NCBI RefSeq assembly: GCF_003555545.1
Contig: NZ_CP032157.1
Coordinates: 7,134,546 to 7,198,545, forward strand
Length of the DNA stretch: 64,000 bases
Source of the DNA: Paraflavitalea soli
GTDB taxonomy: Bacteria; Bacteroidota; Bacteroidia; Chitinophagales; Chitinophagaceae
Reading direction: 5' to 3'
Below, piece by piece: positions 36,501-44,118 of the stretch. The notes under the pieces were generated by a model. It saw only the letters and a program-made list of their open reading frames with translations, did no database searches and was not told where the DNA came from. Numbering within the stretch: position 1 is the first letter of the stretch; every line of letters begins with the position of its first letter. Both the position numbers and the translations under genes were made by a program.

Positions 36501-39271
36501 TCAAAAGTATAGGTTCCCAATTCCAGGTCACTAAGGGCCGGTGAGGCTATATTGTTAGCTCCCAGGGTATAATTGGCCGGTCCGGTGAGCTTGGTCCATA
36601 ACCAACCGCTAATAGAACCATCTGCATCCGTTGAGCCGGCGCCATTCAACGTTGTGCTGTTGGTAGGCAGGTTGATGGAAATATCGGCGCCTGCATTGGC
36701 TATGGGCGCCTGGTTGGTAGTTGGTGCGGGTTTCACGATCACACTGATATTATCACTGTGCGTTTGTCCGCCATTATCAGTTACAGTAAGCTGGAATACA
36801 TAAGTTCCTGCTACCAGGTTGCTCAGACTGGTGGATACAGCTCCGGAATTACCCAGTGTATACTGGCTGGGTCCGCTGATCCAGGTCCAGGAATAACCTG
36901 CAATAGAACCGTCGGGGTCAGCAGAGGCCGAACCGTCGAGGGTAGTATTGTCTACCGGCAGCGTGATGGTAATATCCGTACCTGCATTGGCTACCGGCGA
37001 TTGATTGGTCGGCGCCGGTTTCACCGTTACCAGGATAGTATCATTAGCGGTAAGTCCGCCATTGTCTGTTACCACCAGTTTGAAAGCATACGTACCCTGT
37101 ACCAGATTGCTCAGTTCTGTAGAGGCGGCAGCAGGATCGGCCAGCGTATGCTGTGTGGGACCGCTGATGCGGCTCCAGGCATAGGTAGTGATCGTGCCGT
37201 CCTGGTCCGAAGAGCCGCTACCATTCAGCGTAAGACTATTGGCTGGTAAAGTGATCGTAATATCGGTTCCGGCATTGGCTACCGGTGGTTTGTTAGCTGG
37301 GGCATTCACTGTTACCAATACGGTATCGGCATCGGTGAGTCCACCGGCATCTGTTACCAACAGGCGGAAGGCGTAAGTGCCGGCCACCAGGTTGGTCAAT
37401 GGGGTAGAAGCTGCACCTGCGTTGCCTATTGAATATTGTGTGGGACCACTGATCCTTGTCCACGCATAGGAAGAAATGGTATTGTTACCATTGGGATCGG
37501 TAGAGCCTGAACCATTTAATGTGGTGTTGTTGGTTGGCAGGGTAAGGGTTATATCTGCACCTGCATTCGCTGTTGGCGGCTGGTTGGTAGTAGCCGCGCT
37601 CACTGTTACCTGTACCACATCATTGGTAGGCACCCACAGATTATCCCAGATCGTCAACTTAAAAGTATAAACCCCTTCTACCAGGTCTTTCAATACAGTT
37701 TTAGGAGAATTGGGGCTTACTATGGTAAAAGTAGGAGGCCCTGTAAGTCTTGTCCATTCATATTTACTGATGGCGCCGTCCGGATCAACGGAAGCAGAAC
37801 CATCCAGGGTTGTGCTATTGGTAGGCAATACGATCACAATATCGGCGCCTGCATTGGGAATACCACTTTTGTTGGGTTCATTAACTGTCACCTTCACTGT
37901 ATCATCATCACTTAGTCCATCTGTATCTTTCACTACCAGGCGGAAATAGTAGGTGCCCAGTGTAAGGGTATTGACCTGTGTAGAAGCAGAACCAGCAGCA
38001 ACAATATTGCCACCGGCGGGTCCGCTGATCTTGGTCCAGCTATAAGAGGCCATTTTGCCTTCGGGGTCAAAAGATGCGCTGCCATTCAGCGTAGCTGTAG
38101 TGGCAGGTTGGTTGATCGTAATATCACCACCGGCATTGGCGGTTGGGGCCTGGTTGGGGCCTGCGCCGGGAACCACGGTAATCTTAACGGTTGCAAAAGT
38201 CCAGTCTGCCCGGTCATCCACTACTTTTACCTGGTATTCATAAGTACCGGCAGAGATCAGTCCTGTTACTGTAGCAATGCCATTGGTAGATACTGAAGTG
38301 GCAATGCTACCGTAATTAGGGCCTGAAAGTTTAGTCCATATATATCGTACAATAGTGCCATCCGCATCGGTAGAGGCGGAGGCATTCAGTGTTGCTGTTC
38401 CTAATCCTGTTGTAATCGTTTGTGCCGGTCCTGCATTGGCCACCGGTCGTTTATTGACCGGGAGGCTTTTATTCTGCCCCAGGAACCATTCATAGATATT
38501 TGGGTTTTGCCAGTTGTACTCTGTGTCGTACACCCGTCCCCAGATCCAGTGGTCACCGTCGGGCCAGATAGTCATATAAGGTACCACAGCAGGTTTCAAC
38601 GCATTAATACCCGCAATGGTGCTGGTAGTACAACCTACACCTACGGTACTATCATTATTTGCGTGAAAGGCCCAGATGGGCAGGTTGGCATTGGTGAGGT
38701 TTGACAGGTTGATGTTGGGGCAGGTACCGCAGGTTACACCTATCGCATTCAAGGTTTGGGCGTTGGTCAGGGAAGCGCCTGCCCATGCCCATACACCACC
38801 ACCACCCAGGCTTAACCCGGTAAGGGTGATCCTGTTGGGATCTATATTCAGGTTGGCTTTGGCATACTTGACCATTTCATCCACATAGAAATTCTGCCAC
38901 CATCCGTAGTTTTTGGATAACTGCGGGATCAGTACCAGGAAGGTCTCCCACTTACCATTCCAGAAGAAGCGCATGGTATGCCCTTCATTGATGTTTCTTG
39001 GGGTACCATTGCCCAGTACGGCAGGCAGGTCGGTGGTACCGTTTCCCCGCTCGCCAATACCATGCAGGAAGATCATCACCGGGTACTTGGGCGATTGGTT
39101 AGGATTGTAGTCATAGGGCGTATACTGGTAAAAACCAATAAACGTACCGTTGGAAGCTGTAAGGCCTTTAGCTACCAGTTGTGAAAATCCTGTAAATGAT
39201 AAAAGGGAAAAAAAGAGAATGAGTGTGGCGTGCACATACCACTTTCTCCAGGTGTGGGTACAGTTTTTCAT
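33566..39271 (-). CDS. Secreted esterase-like hydrolase with sixteen PKD domains and T9SS sorting domain
   Basis: 1901 aa, a larger paralogue of the 1065-aa protein. The signal segment ends near residue 31 (FTGFSQ). Residues ~35-270 are the hydrolase head with FLHGIGERG, Ser154 (GLSLGG) and DGDHW for the His region. Sixteen PKD repeats of ~85-95 residues follow (~275-1815), each opening with a PVANAGxDI-type motif, carrying LxGSxSxDPDG and closing with a TYxFxLxVTDNGG-type strand. The last ~85 residues form the T9SS sorting domain (LTIYPNPTQGSS ... VAKFIKR). It is probably a cell-surface stalked esterase. The repeats may extend the head away from the outer membrane. Confidence 0.87.
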   Translation of the reverse strand: MKNCTHTWRKWYVHATLILFFSLLSFTGFSQLVAKGLTASNGTFIGFYQYTPYDYNPNQSPKYPVMIFLHGIGERGNGTTDLPAVLGNGTPRNINEGHTMRFFWNGKWETFLVLIPQLSKNYGWWQNFYVDEMVKYAKANLNIDPNRITLTGLSLGGGGVWAWAGASLTNAQTLNAIGVTCGTCPNINLSNLTNANLPIWAFHANNDSTVGVGCTTSTIAGINALKPAVVPYMTIWPDGDHWIWGRVYDTEYNWQNPNIYEWFLGQNKSLPVNKRPVANAGPAQTITTGLGTATLNASASTDADGTIVRYIWTKLSGPNYGSIATSVSTNGIATVTGLISAGTYEYQVKVVDDRADWTFATVKITVVPGAGPNQAPTANAGGDITINQPATTATLNGSASFDPEGKMASYSWTKISGPAGGNIVAAGSASTQVNTLTLGTYYFRLVVKDTDGLSDDDTVKVTVNEPNKSGIPNAGADIVIVLPTNSTTLDGSASVDPDGAISKYEWTRLTGPPTFTIVSPNSPKTVLKDLVEGVYTFKLTIWDNLWVPTNDVVQVTVSAATTNQPPTANAGADITLTLPTNNTTLNGSGSTDPNGNNTISSYAWTRISGPTQYSIGNAGAASTPLTNLVAGTYAFRLLVTDAGGLTDADTVLVTVNAPANKPPVANAGTDITITLPANSLTLNGSGSSDQDGTITTYAWSRISGPTQHTLADPAAASTELSNLVQGTYAFKLVVTDNGGLTANDTILVTVKPAPTNQSPVANAGTDITITLPVDNTTLDGSASADPDGSIAGYSWTWISGPSQYTLGNSGAVSTSLSNLVAGTYVFQLTVTDNGGQTHSDNISVIVKPAPTTNQAPIANAGADISINLPTNSTTLNGAGSTDADGSISGWLWTKLTGPANYTLGANNIASPALSDLELGTYTFELVVTDNEGATGKDTVTVIVKPQPPAGNQRAVALAGADVNITLPTNSTTLDGTASYDPDGTINGYQWSRISGPTQFTLANANAGVTLLSNLVAGTYKFKLRVWDGVWVPTDDTIQVVVNPEPNKAPVANAGADIVITLPSNSTSLNGSASTDPNGNNTITSYAWTRISGPAQHTLANANAASTALSNLVEGTYAFRLVVTDNGGLSSADTVQVTVNPLPNRAPVANAGSDIVITLPVNNTTLNGTASADPDGNNTIASYKWVKVSGPASADLGNANAASTALSNLVQGTYTFELTVTDNGGLSDKDTIAVTVNPRPNQAPVANAGADVNIPLPNNSTTLNGTGSTDPDGNNTITTYAWSYVSGPAQYTFGNANAATTTLSNLVEGTYTFQLKVTDNGGLSSTDNVVITVSPIPNRAPLANAGPDKLIGLPTNSVTLDGTGSTDPEGNNTIVSYNWTKVNGPAQFNIGDPNAATTTLSNLVEGTYTFQLTVTDNGGLSDDDIVVITVTPNPNRAPVANAGTDISLTLPTNNTTLNGSASYDPDGFNTIAYSWLKIAGPAQYTIADANAASTALSNLVAGEYSFVLIVTDDHNITDKDTVKVTVNQANNVLPIANAGTDISVTLPVASIQLDGSASSDPDGTIVSYAWLKTAGVGDLTIINATSSKPILTDIQAGEYEFELTVTDNKGGVSKDRVKISVALPPNVLPVANAGKDISANLPNPVIELDGSASYDPDGTIVSWTWTKTSGQGALTIINSASSKPTIVGVQAGEYEFELTVTDDRGGISKDKVKLTVLAVDNKKPFAKAGKDIIIAVPATTATLNGQLSYDEDGTIAGYAWRQISGPSTASIGGNTVITTASSLQPGDYVFELTVTDNNGGTGTDSVMVSVVNNLRYNDNLTIYPNPTQGSSIITVRCITDTLGVATITIMDHFGRPVEVHTRTKSQAYQEFPFTISHLRNGNYYVEVQIERKKRMVAKFIKR
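33830..38460 (-). repeat. Tandem PKD-coding repeat array (sixteen units)
   Basis: About 4.6 kb of ~270-290-bp units. The segments coding GSxSTDPDG, NLVxGTYxFxL and TDNGGL are near-identical between many units, especially units 9-13. Open frames on the plus strand across this stretch (all ~60-100 codons, period equal to the unit) are shadows. Confidence 0.85.
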
Positions 39272-39722
39272 GAGGTTGATTTTTCGGATTTAGGATAGCT
39301 TGGACTATCTGGACTTTTCGGATTACGAATAACAATATACAATAATCCTACCAGGAAACAAGTGTGGTGTAGCTTTTGGCGCATAGGAAGTCCCCAATTT
39401 TTTTAAAGAGTCGAAAGCAATAATTCGTAGGAGTGGTTGACCAGGGTACAGAGTGTGGGTGGGAAGTAAGCGGTAAACACACGCAAAATAAAGGCCAAAT
39501 GCGGGTTCCAGCATTCAAAAGGGATAAAATGTGGAAAAACCTGCGTGAATTGACGGTTAGATAATCATAGCATTAAAAATTAATTACAAGGATAGATTTT
39601 GATATTTATCAAATGCGATCTTGGCTAAGTATACTTGACAAATCTCAAAGAAGGTGATTATTGGCCTGCCCGGAGGTGCCCGCCAGTACAGGGTTGCAGG
39701 GCACGGCCTGTTTCATGATAAC
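39272..39722. other. Intergenic region with possible heptad repeat
   Basis: At 39283-39330 the sequence repeats a TCGGATT / TTGGACT / CTGGACT pattern with roughly seven-base steps, directly upstream of the 1901-aa gene. Near 39675-39708 GTGCCC and GGGCAC may pair. No gene was recognised. Confidence 0.4.
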
Positions 39723-39750
39723 AAAAGAGGCAGCCAGGGCTGCCTCTTTT
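39723..39750 (-). terminator. Terminator of the glycosyltransferase operon
   Basis: AAAAGAGGCAGC / GCTGCCTCTTTT stem, 19 bp after the stop of the glycosyltransferase gene on the minus strand; the T-run works on either strand. Confidence 0.85.
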
Positions 39751-39768
39751 GTTCGATTATTTACCTGA

Positions 39769-40974
39769 TTAATTATGCTGCGTAAATTCTTTGGGCGTAT
39801 GAACAAATTCTTTGCGGTCTACCTTCATTTTGAACAGGGCTCTTACAATAGACCATAACATTAATGGGATGTGTGCGATGGCCCGCACTGTTTGCATAGA
39901 ATAGAAATTGCCCGGTATAGCTATAATAAACGTGAGCAGATAAGTGATGAGGAGTCCGAACCACCATATATAAGCAGGAGACAAAATGGAAAAGCCACTC
40001 AGGTATTCTATTACGAATAATGCGAAAACCAGTACATGGCTGACCAGGAAGATGGAACGGGGAGCAGCCAGATTACAGAACAACTTGTTCCAGAAGTCCT
40101 TTGTTTTGGGCAGGTAGCCGGTCTTTTTATCGAAGAACAGGCGTAGGTGAATGATCTGCGATTCCAGCCACCGCGTGCGCTGGTTTTCAAATACATTCTT
40201 GTTGCCCACCTTTTCATCCAGCACATAGGCGTCTTCTATAAACTCGATGCAGATGTCGGCTTTCATCATTTCAAAATCCACCACCCGGTCGCAGGCAGGG
40301 TTGCCCAGGATATCGGGGTTGTCATAGATCTCTTTGATCTTATGGAATTCGAAAGCCATGCCCGATCCAATGGTCGTAGAGGAGAAGCCCAGGGCCCGTT
40401 GGCCGCGGCGAAACAGGTGGTTGTTGGTTTCCTCGCTGATGGCATCCAATACAGCTACCGGCGTATTAAGGTTTTTGGCCATGCGATGGCATTGTACCGC
40501 GCGGAACCCATGTTGAAACGCATCATTCACTTTTTCCAGGCAGCCGGGCATCATTACATTGTCTGCATCCAGGATGATGGCCACCTCGTGCCTGCCGGCC
40601 GGTATCCAGTTAAAGAGTTTATTGAGCGAGCGGGCTTTGGAGCCCAGTTCAAAATGAACTTCCAGCACTTCTACATGCGGGATGGTCCTTAATTCGGCTA
40701 CTGTCTCAGGCTGCAGCCGGTCGGCTGCGATGTATACCGTGAATTGATCCGTAGGATAATCGTGCGCTGCTGCTTTACGGGCAGTATTAATAATAATATG
40801 GTCTTCCTTATAAGAAGGTATCAATACGGCAATGCTCTTTTTAGCAGCATTGGGCTGATACTGTTTCGGCCTGGATAATTTGCCTATAATGGCCACTACG
40901 AAAAAGTACACCGTATAGGCGGCGAAATAGATGAATAATATGAAAAATATGATATGTAATAATTGCTGGATCAT
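39769..40974 (-). CDS. Membrane-bound family 2 glycosyltransferase
   Basis: 401 aa. One N-terminal helix (~6-28), then a GT-A domain (~48-290) with IAVLIPSYKEDHII, the donor-site IILDADNVM (D-x-D type, ~130-136) and FIEDAYVLDEKVG with the acceptor-site ED. Near ~265 NQRTRWLESQ matches the Q-x-x-R-W motif of processive transferases. Three to four C-terminal helices follow (~300-385). This plan suits a transferase that extends and extrudes a polysaccharide, or a related enzyme. It is the last gene of the minus-strand exopolysaccharide group, 81 bp after the preceding glycosyltransferase gene, and has a terminator. Confidence 0.88.
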   Translation of the reverse strand: MIQQLLHIIFFILFIYFAAYTVYFFVVAIIGKLSRPKQYQPNAAKKSIAVLIPSYKEDHIIINTARKAAAHDYPTDQFTVYIAADRLQPETVAELRTIPHVEVLEVHFELGSKARSLNKLFNWIPAGRHEVAIILDADNVMMPGCLEKVNDAFQHGFRAVQCHRMAKNLNTPVAVLDAISEETNNHLFRRGQRALGFSSTTIGSGMAFEFHKIKEIYDNPDILGNPACDRVVDFEMMKADICIEFIEDAYVLDEKVGNKNVFENQRTRWLESQIIHLRLFFDKKTGYLPKTKDFWNKLFCNLAAPRSIFLVSHVLVFALFVIEYLSGFSILSPAYIWWFGLLITYLLTFIIAIPGNFYSMQTVRAIAHIPLMLWSIVRALFKMKVDRKEFVHTPKEFTQHN

Positions 40975-41012
40975 AGATACCTAAGTTAATTTTTTTATCA
41001 CAAAGTTCAAAC

Positions 41013-41055
41013 CCTTCGTTTCCTTCCTCGTTGCCTGGATGCCTTGCTGCCTTCC
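41013..41055. repeat. Heptad-type repeat, AGGCAAC family, inverted
   Basis: TTCCTTCC, TCGTTGCC, TGGATGCC, TTGCTGCC, TTCC units in the 81-bp gap between two glycosyltransferase genes, ending at the stop codon of the upstream one. It is the complement of the family at 4970-5015. Confidence 0.6.
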
Positions 41056-41961
41056 TCAAACGGCAGAATAACTGGAAGAGTAAAGATTCCAGGCGGCCCC
41101 CTTCAAAAAGAACTTCAGGTGCGTAAACTGTCTTTTCAACAGGTAGCTGATCGTATTTTTAGGTATGGCAAACAGGCTGAAGTACAGCGTAAAGACCAGT
41201 AAAGGGAAAAAGCCCACGTTCCGGCGCATGTACAGGATGCGGTTACGCGTATGGTAATAAGTCTTCATGGGGTTTGCCTTTCCTACACTCAGGGATTCTT
41301 TGTGGTAGATGACAGCCTGGGCCGTATACCATATCTTGAACCCTGCTTTCAATATCCTGGCCGACCAGTCCCATTCTTCATAATACAGGAAGAACTTCTC
41401 CGGGAACATCCCCACCTTATCAATGACTGCTTTTTTCACCAGCATGGCGCAGCCATGGGCGCCAAAGGTAATACCCGAAGTATCGTGCTGCCCCTTGTCT
41501 TCTTCCAGCGTGCCAATGCCCGTAGTACGGCCGGTGAAATGGTTCATGGGGTTGAAGCCGGCGTATTGTATCTTATTGGGCTGGTCAAAATATTTGATCT
41601 TGGGGCAGGTTACACCGATCGTCTCATCTTCATAAAAGGGCTTCAGCAATTCATCCAGCAGGTTATCGGTAACCTCCGTATCATTGTTTACAATGAACAT
41701 GAAGTCGCCTGTTGCCTGGCGCATGCCCCAGTTGTTGCCTCCGGCAAAACCCAGGTTCTCTTTGCTTAATAATAAACGTGTGTTGGGATAATTACCCCCC
41801 AGGATCTTTTCGCTGGGGTCAACCGCCGAAGCCATGTCACAAACCAGTATTTCGAAATTCCGGTACTTCAGGTTGCGGGTGGATGCGAGGAAATCGCAGG
41901 TTACATCCGTCTGGTTATAGTTGAGGGTAATAATAGATATGAAAGGCTGGTCCTTTCGCAT
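41056..41961 (-). CDS. Family 2 glycosyltransferase (rhamnosyltransferase-like)
   Basis: A 301-aa GT-A enzyme. The N-terminal strand SIITLNYNQTDVTCDFL begins the nucleotide-binding fold; FAGGNNWGMRQA and FIVNNDTEV (D-x-D region, ~90-100) are the WcaA/WbbL-type signatures. GCAMLVKKAVIDKVGMF and YYEEWDWSARI (~190-198) hold the acceptor and base residues. The hydrophobic C-terminus (~250-270) may touch the membrane. It is predicted to add a sugar to the lipid-linked repeat unit. It lies between the sugar transferase and the membrane glycosyltransferase, all on the minus strand. Confidence 0.88.
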   Translation of the reverse strand: MRKDQPFISIITLNYNQTDVTCDFLASTRNLKYRNFEILVCDMASAVDPSEKILGGNYPNTRLLLSKENLGFAGGNNWGMRQATGDFMFIVNNDTEVTDNLLDELLKPFYEDETIGVTCPKIKYFDQPNKIQYAGFNPMNHFTGRTTGIGTLEEDKGQHDTSGITFGAHGCAMLVKKAVIDKVGMFPEKFFLYYEEWDWSARILKAGFKIWYTAQAVIYHKESLSVGKANPMKTYYHTRNRILYMRRNVGFFPLLVFTLYFSLFAIPKNTISYLLKRQFTHLKFFLKGAAWNLYSSSYSAV

Positions 41962-41997
41962 GGTCGGTCTCTTTTTGTGGTAAGCTACTAAAAAATA

Positions 41998-42055
41998 ACC
42001 GCAGAGGCAAAGCGTGCAGTATATTGAATATACCCGTGCTCATCGTCTCTGCGGT
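41998..42055 (-). repeat. Hairpin in the glycosyltransferase leader
   Basis: ACCGCAGAG / CTCTGCGGT, a perfect 9-bp outer stem; inside, GTATAT-TGA-ATATAC forms a second hairpin. It lies within the operon between the sugar transferase stop and the next start, so it may adjust expression or mRNA processing. Confidence 0.55.
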
Positions 42056-42079
42056 CCGGAACTATAATAAATATTCACA

Positions 42080-43249
42080 TCAGGCATTCGTGCGTTGGAT
42101 CAGCGCAGATGGCGTATTCGCCATGATCCAAAGGTCGTACATAAAGCTAAACCTGTCGGCATAATCGATATCCAGGTTCAGGCGCTCTTCGATCGACATG
42201 TCTTCTTTACCTCTTTTCTTAATCTGCCACAGGCCTGTCATACCGGCTGGCGCCATAAAACGTTTAGCCCATTCGTCGGTAGTAAGAGAAGCTGCTTCAT
42301 ACAGGGGTAAGGGCCTGTTGCCTACCAGCGACATGTCGCCGATCAGTACATTTACCAGTTGGGGTAATTCATCCAGGCTCGTATTGCGTAGAAAGGCACC
42401 CACTTTGGTAATACGGGGATCATTGTTGATCTTAAAGAACATGGCGCCTGCGTCTCCGGCATTGTATTGATTGAGGTGCGCCAGCTCACGGATCTTTGCA
42501 TCGGCGCCTACAAACATGGTCCTGAACTTATAGAAATCAAATATCTTATAGCCACGTCCTGCACGCTTGGATATATAAAAAATGGAGCCTTTGGATTCCA
42601 GGCGGATCGCCAGGGCTATCAATAAAAAGAGGGGAGTGAGCGCCAGTAATAAAGTGCCGGAGATAAGGATATCGAAAGCTCTTTTCAATATAGGGCTGCT
42701 GGGAGAGCTCACCTGCAGCGAGGTTTCGATCGAACTGGTGTTGAGCTCATCAACCAGTTTATGTTTTAATCTTTTCAGGAAGCTAACCTTGCGCAGCAGG
42801 CGCTGGCGGTTATAATCCTGTAAAAAGACGATATCGTCTACGAACGTGTAATTTTTGAGGCGCTCAATGTCGGCGGGTTGTGCATGCGAGGCTTCCACCA
42901 CTACAGGAACCGGCGTCAGTGCTTTGTGCATAAGCAGGAACAGGTGCAGGTCGCGCAATTGCTCGATGCTGACCGGTGCTTCCACAATGATGATATCAGG
43001 CAGGCTGATATTCCTGGCATTGTGCAGCAGGCGCCTCAACATAGATTTGGCATTGCTTACGGACTCAGCAGCATAACCACTTTCAAAAGCATTGATCAGG
43101 TTGCCGATATTGTCGGCCTTCTTGCCAATGTAGAAAAACTCCAGCTTCTGCTGCTCCATTGTTCCGGGAGTAGTAGCCTGAGAGCCGATGGAAAAATGCT
43201 TGTATACCCTCTTCGTTGTCTTTTCGCCGTGTAAAAATGTTAGTTCCAT
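42080..43249 (-). CDS. Polyprenyl-phosphate sugar-phosphate transferase with receiver-like N-terminus
   Basis: 389 aa. Residues ~185-389 are the bacterial sugar transferase domain ([10 protein letters not shown], one membrane helix, then [41 protein letters not shown] and GLWQIKKRG), which moves a sugar phosphate to undecaprenyl phosphate as the first step of repeat-unit synthesis. Residues ~35-165 resemble a CheY-like fold ([41 protein letters not shown]), but the usual phospho-acceptor Asp is Glu-Ala, so it is a pseudo-receiver at best. There are no further N-terminal membrane helices, as in short PglC/WcaJ-C types. A true response regulator gene lies 40 bp upstream. Confidence 0.85.
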   Translation of the reverse strand: MELTFLHGEKTTKRVYKHFSIGSQATTPGTMEQQKLEFFYIGKKADNIGNLINAFESGYAAESVSNAKSMLRRLLHNARNISLPDIIIVEAPVSIEQLRDLHLFLLMHKALTPVPVVVEASHAQPADIERLKNYTFVDDIVFLQDYNRQRLLRKVSFLKRLKHKLVDELNTSSIETSLQVSSPSSPILKRAFDILISGTLLLALTPLFLLIALAIRLESKGSIFYISKRAGRGYKIFDFYKFRTMFVGADAKIRELAHLNQYNAGDAGAMFFKINNDPRITKVGAFLRNTSLDELPQLVNVLIGDMSLVGNRPLPLYEAASLTTDEWAKRFMAPAGMTGLWQIKKRGKEDMSIEERLNLDIDYADRFSFMYDLWIMANTPSALIQRTNA

Positions 43250-43289
43250 AAAGTAAGGTTGAGATTTAAAAAAACTCAGGTACTACGAA

Positions 43290-43697
43290 TTAACTGGCAT
43301 GCGCTACATACGCAGAAGCCACTTTTGTATCATTATTGATGACCTGCTGAACAGCCTTCATCAGGTCAACTGGATTAAAAGGCTTAGTAAAATTTGATGC
43401 CACACCAAATTCCTGGCATTTTGCATCTGCCTGTGCTTTGTCGAGCGAAGATATCACCATCAATGGGATATCCCGGTAGATGCCGCTGGAAGCAAGTTGT
43501 TCTATCAATTCCCAATCCTGCATATCAGGAAGCTGGGCGTCTGTAATAATCAGATCCGGCAAGTTTCTTTTGGACAGCCAATACATAGCTGAACAACCAT
43601 CAGGAGCCGTTACCACCGTATAATCTTTGCCGAGCACAGTTTGCAACAAAAAACGTATTGCCTTACTGTCATCAATTGCGAGTATTTGCTTTTTCAT
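43290..43697 (-). CDS. Single-domain response regulator (CheY-like)
   Basis: A 135-aa receiver domain without an output domain. The acidic pair is D9-D10, the phospho-acceptor D53 (IITDAQLPD), the Thr/Ser position S83 and the conserved Lys K105 (NFTKPF). All key residues are present, so it should be phosphorylated. There is no kinase gene nearby. It is the first gene before the sugar transferase (40-bp gap) on the minus strand, suggesting that phosphorylation controls exopolysaccharide initiation, possibly through the pseudo-receiver of the transferase. That link is inference. Confidence 0.9.
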   Translation of the reverse strand: MKKQILAIDDSKAIRFLLQTVLGKDYTVVTAPDGCSAMYWLSKRNLPDLIITDAQLPDMQDWELIEQLASSGIYRDIPLMVISSLDKAQADAKCQEFGVASNFTKPFNPVDLMKAVQQVINNDTKVASAYVAHAS

Positions 43698-43719
43698 GCA
43701 GGGAATAAGTTAAGCTTTA

Positions 43720-43737
43720 GAAAAATCGCAATTTTTC
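43720..43737 (-). promoter_or_regulatory. Inverted repeat in the response-regulator leader
   Basis: GAAAAAT-CGCA-ATTTTTC, perfect 7-bp arms, 22 bp before the start codon. A possible operator or leader hairpin. Confidence 0.35.
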
Positions 43738-44118
43738 AACAGGCATGCTTTTGGACTAACATGGCTTACAGAGGTATTGAATGAATCAATTCAAATGAAC
43801 AGGCAAGCCGTACGCAAAAAGCATATCGGGCTTTACAGGATGGTATGTGGATTATCTGATGTGAAATCAGGTTACAGGGGAATTTCAAGGATTCGTGGGA
43901 TCGAGAATAAGCTGCTATCTTTTCATTTTGGCAATGTGCCGTTTCCAAAAGGATAGTTGAACTAAGAGGGAGTGGTTTACTTTCGCCGGTAAAAGTAGTA
44001 ACAAAAATTAATAAACCAAATTTCTGCCCTTATTATCTTTTTATTATATAGCAAAAATCACCATTTGCCATCGAATTGCAAATACCCTCAATGTGGTATT
44101 TTACTATATTCCGTATTA
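43738..44118. other. Intergenic region, nothing recognised
   Basis: About 380 bp of AT-rich sequence between the response regulator and the next glycosyltransferase gene, both on the minus strand. No frame with family-like sequence, no strong hairpin and no terminator was found. Confidence 0.4.

Noticed and set aside
34044-38296. Many plus-strand frames of 60-100 codons across the PKD arrays
   Set aside because: They recur with the period of the PKD units and are translations of the opposite strand of the repeats; no start signals or family features.
30080-38460. Regularly spaced repeats that could be taken for a CRISPR array
   Set aside because: Units are ~270-300 bp, in frame, and code for PKD domains; there are no 25-40-bp direct repeats with unique spacers and no cas genes.
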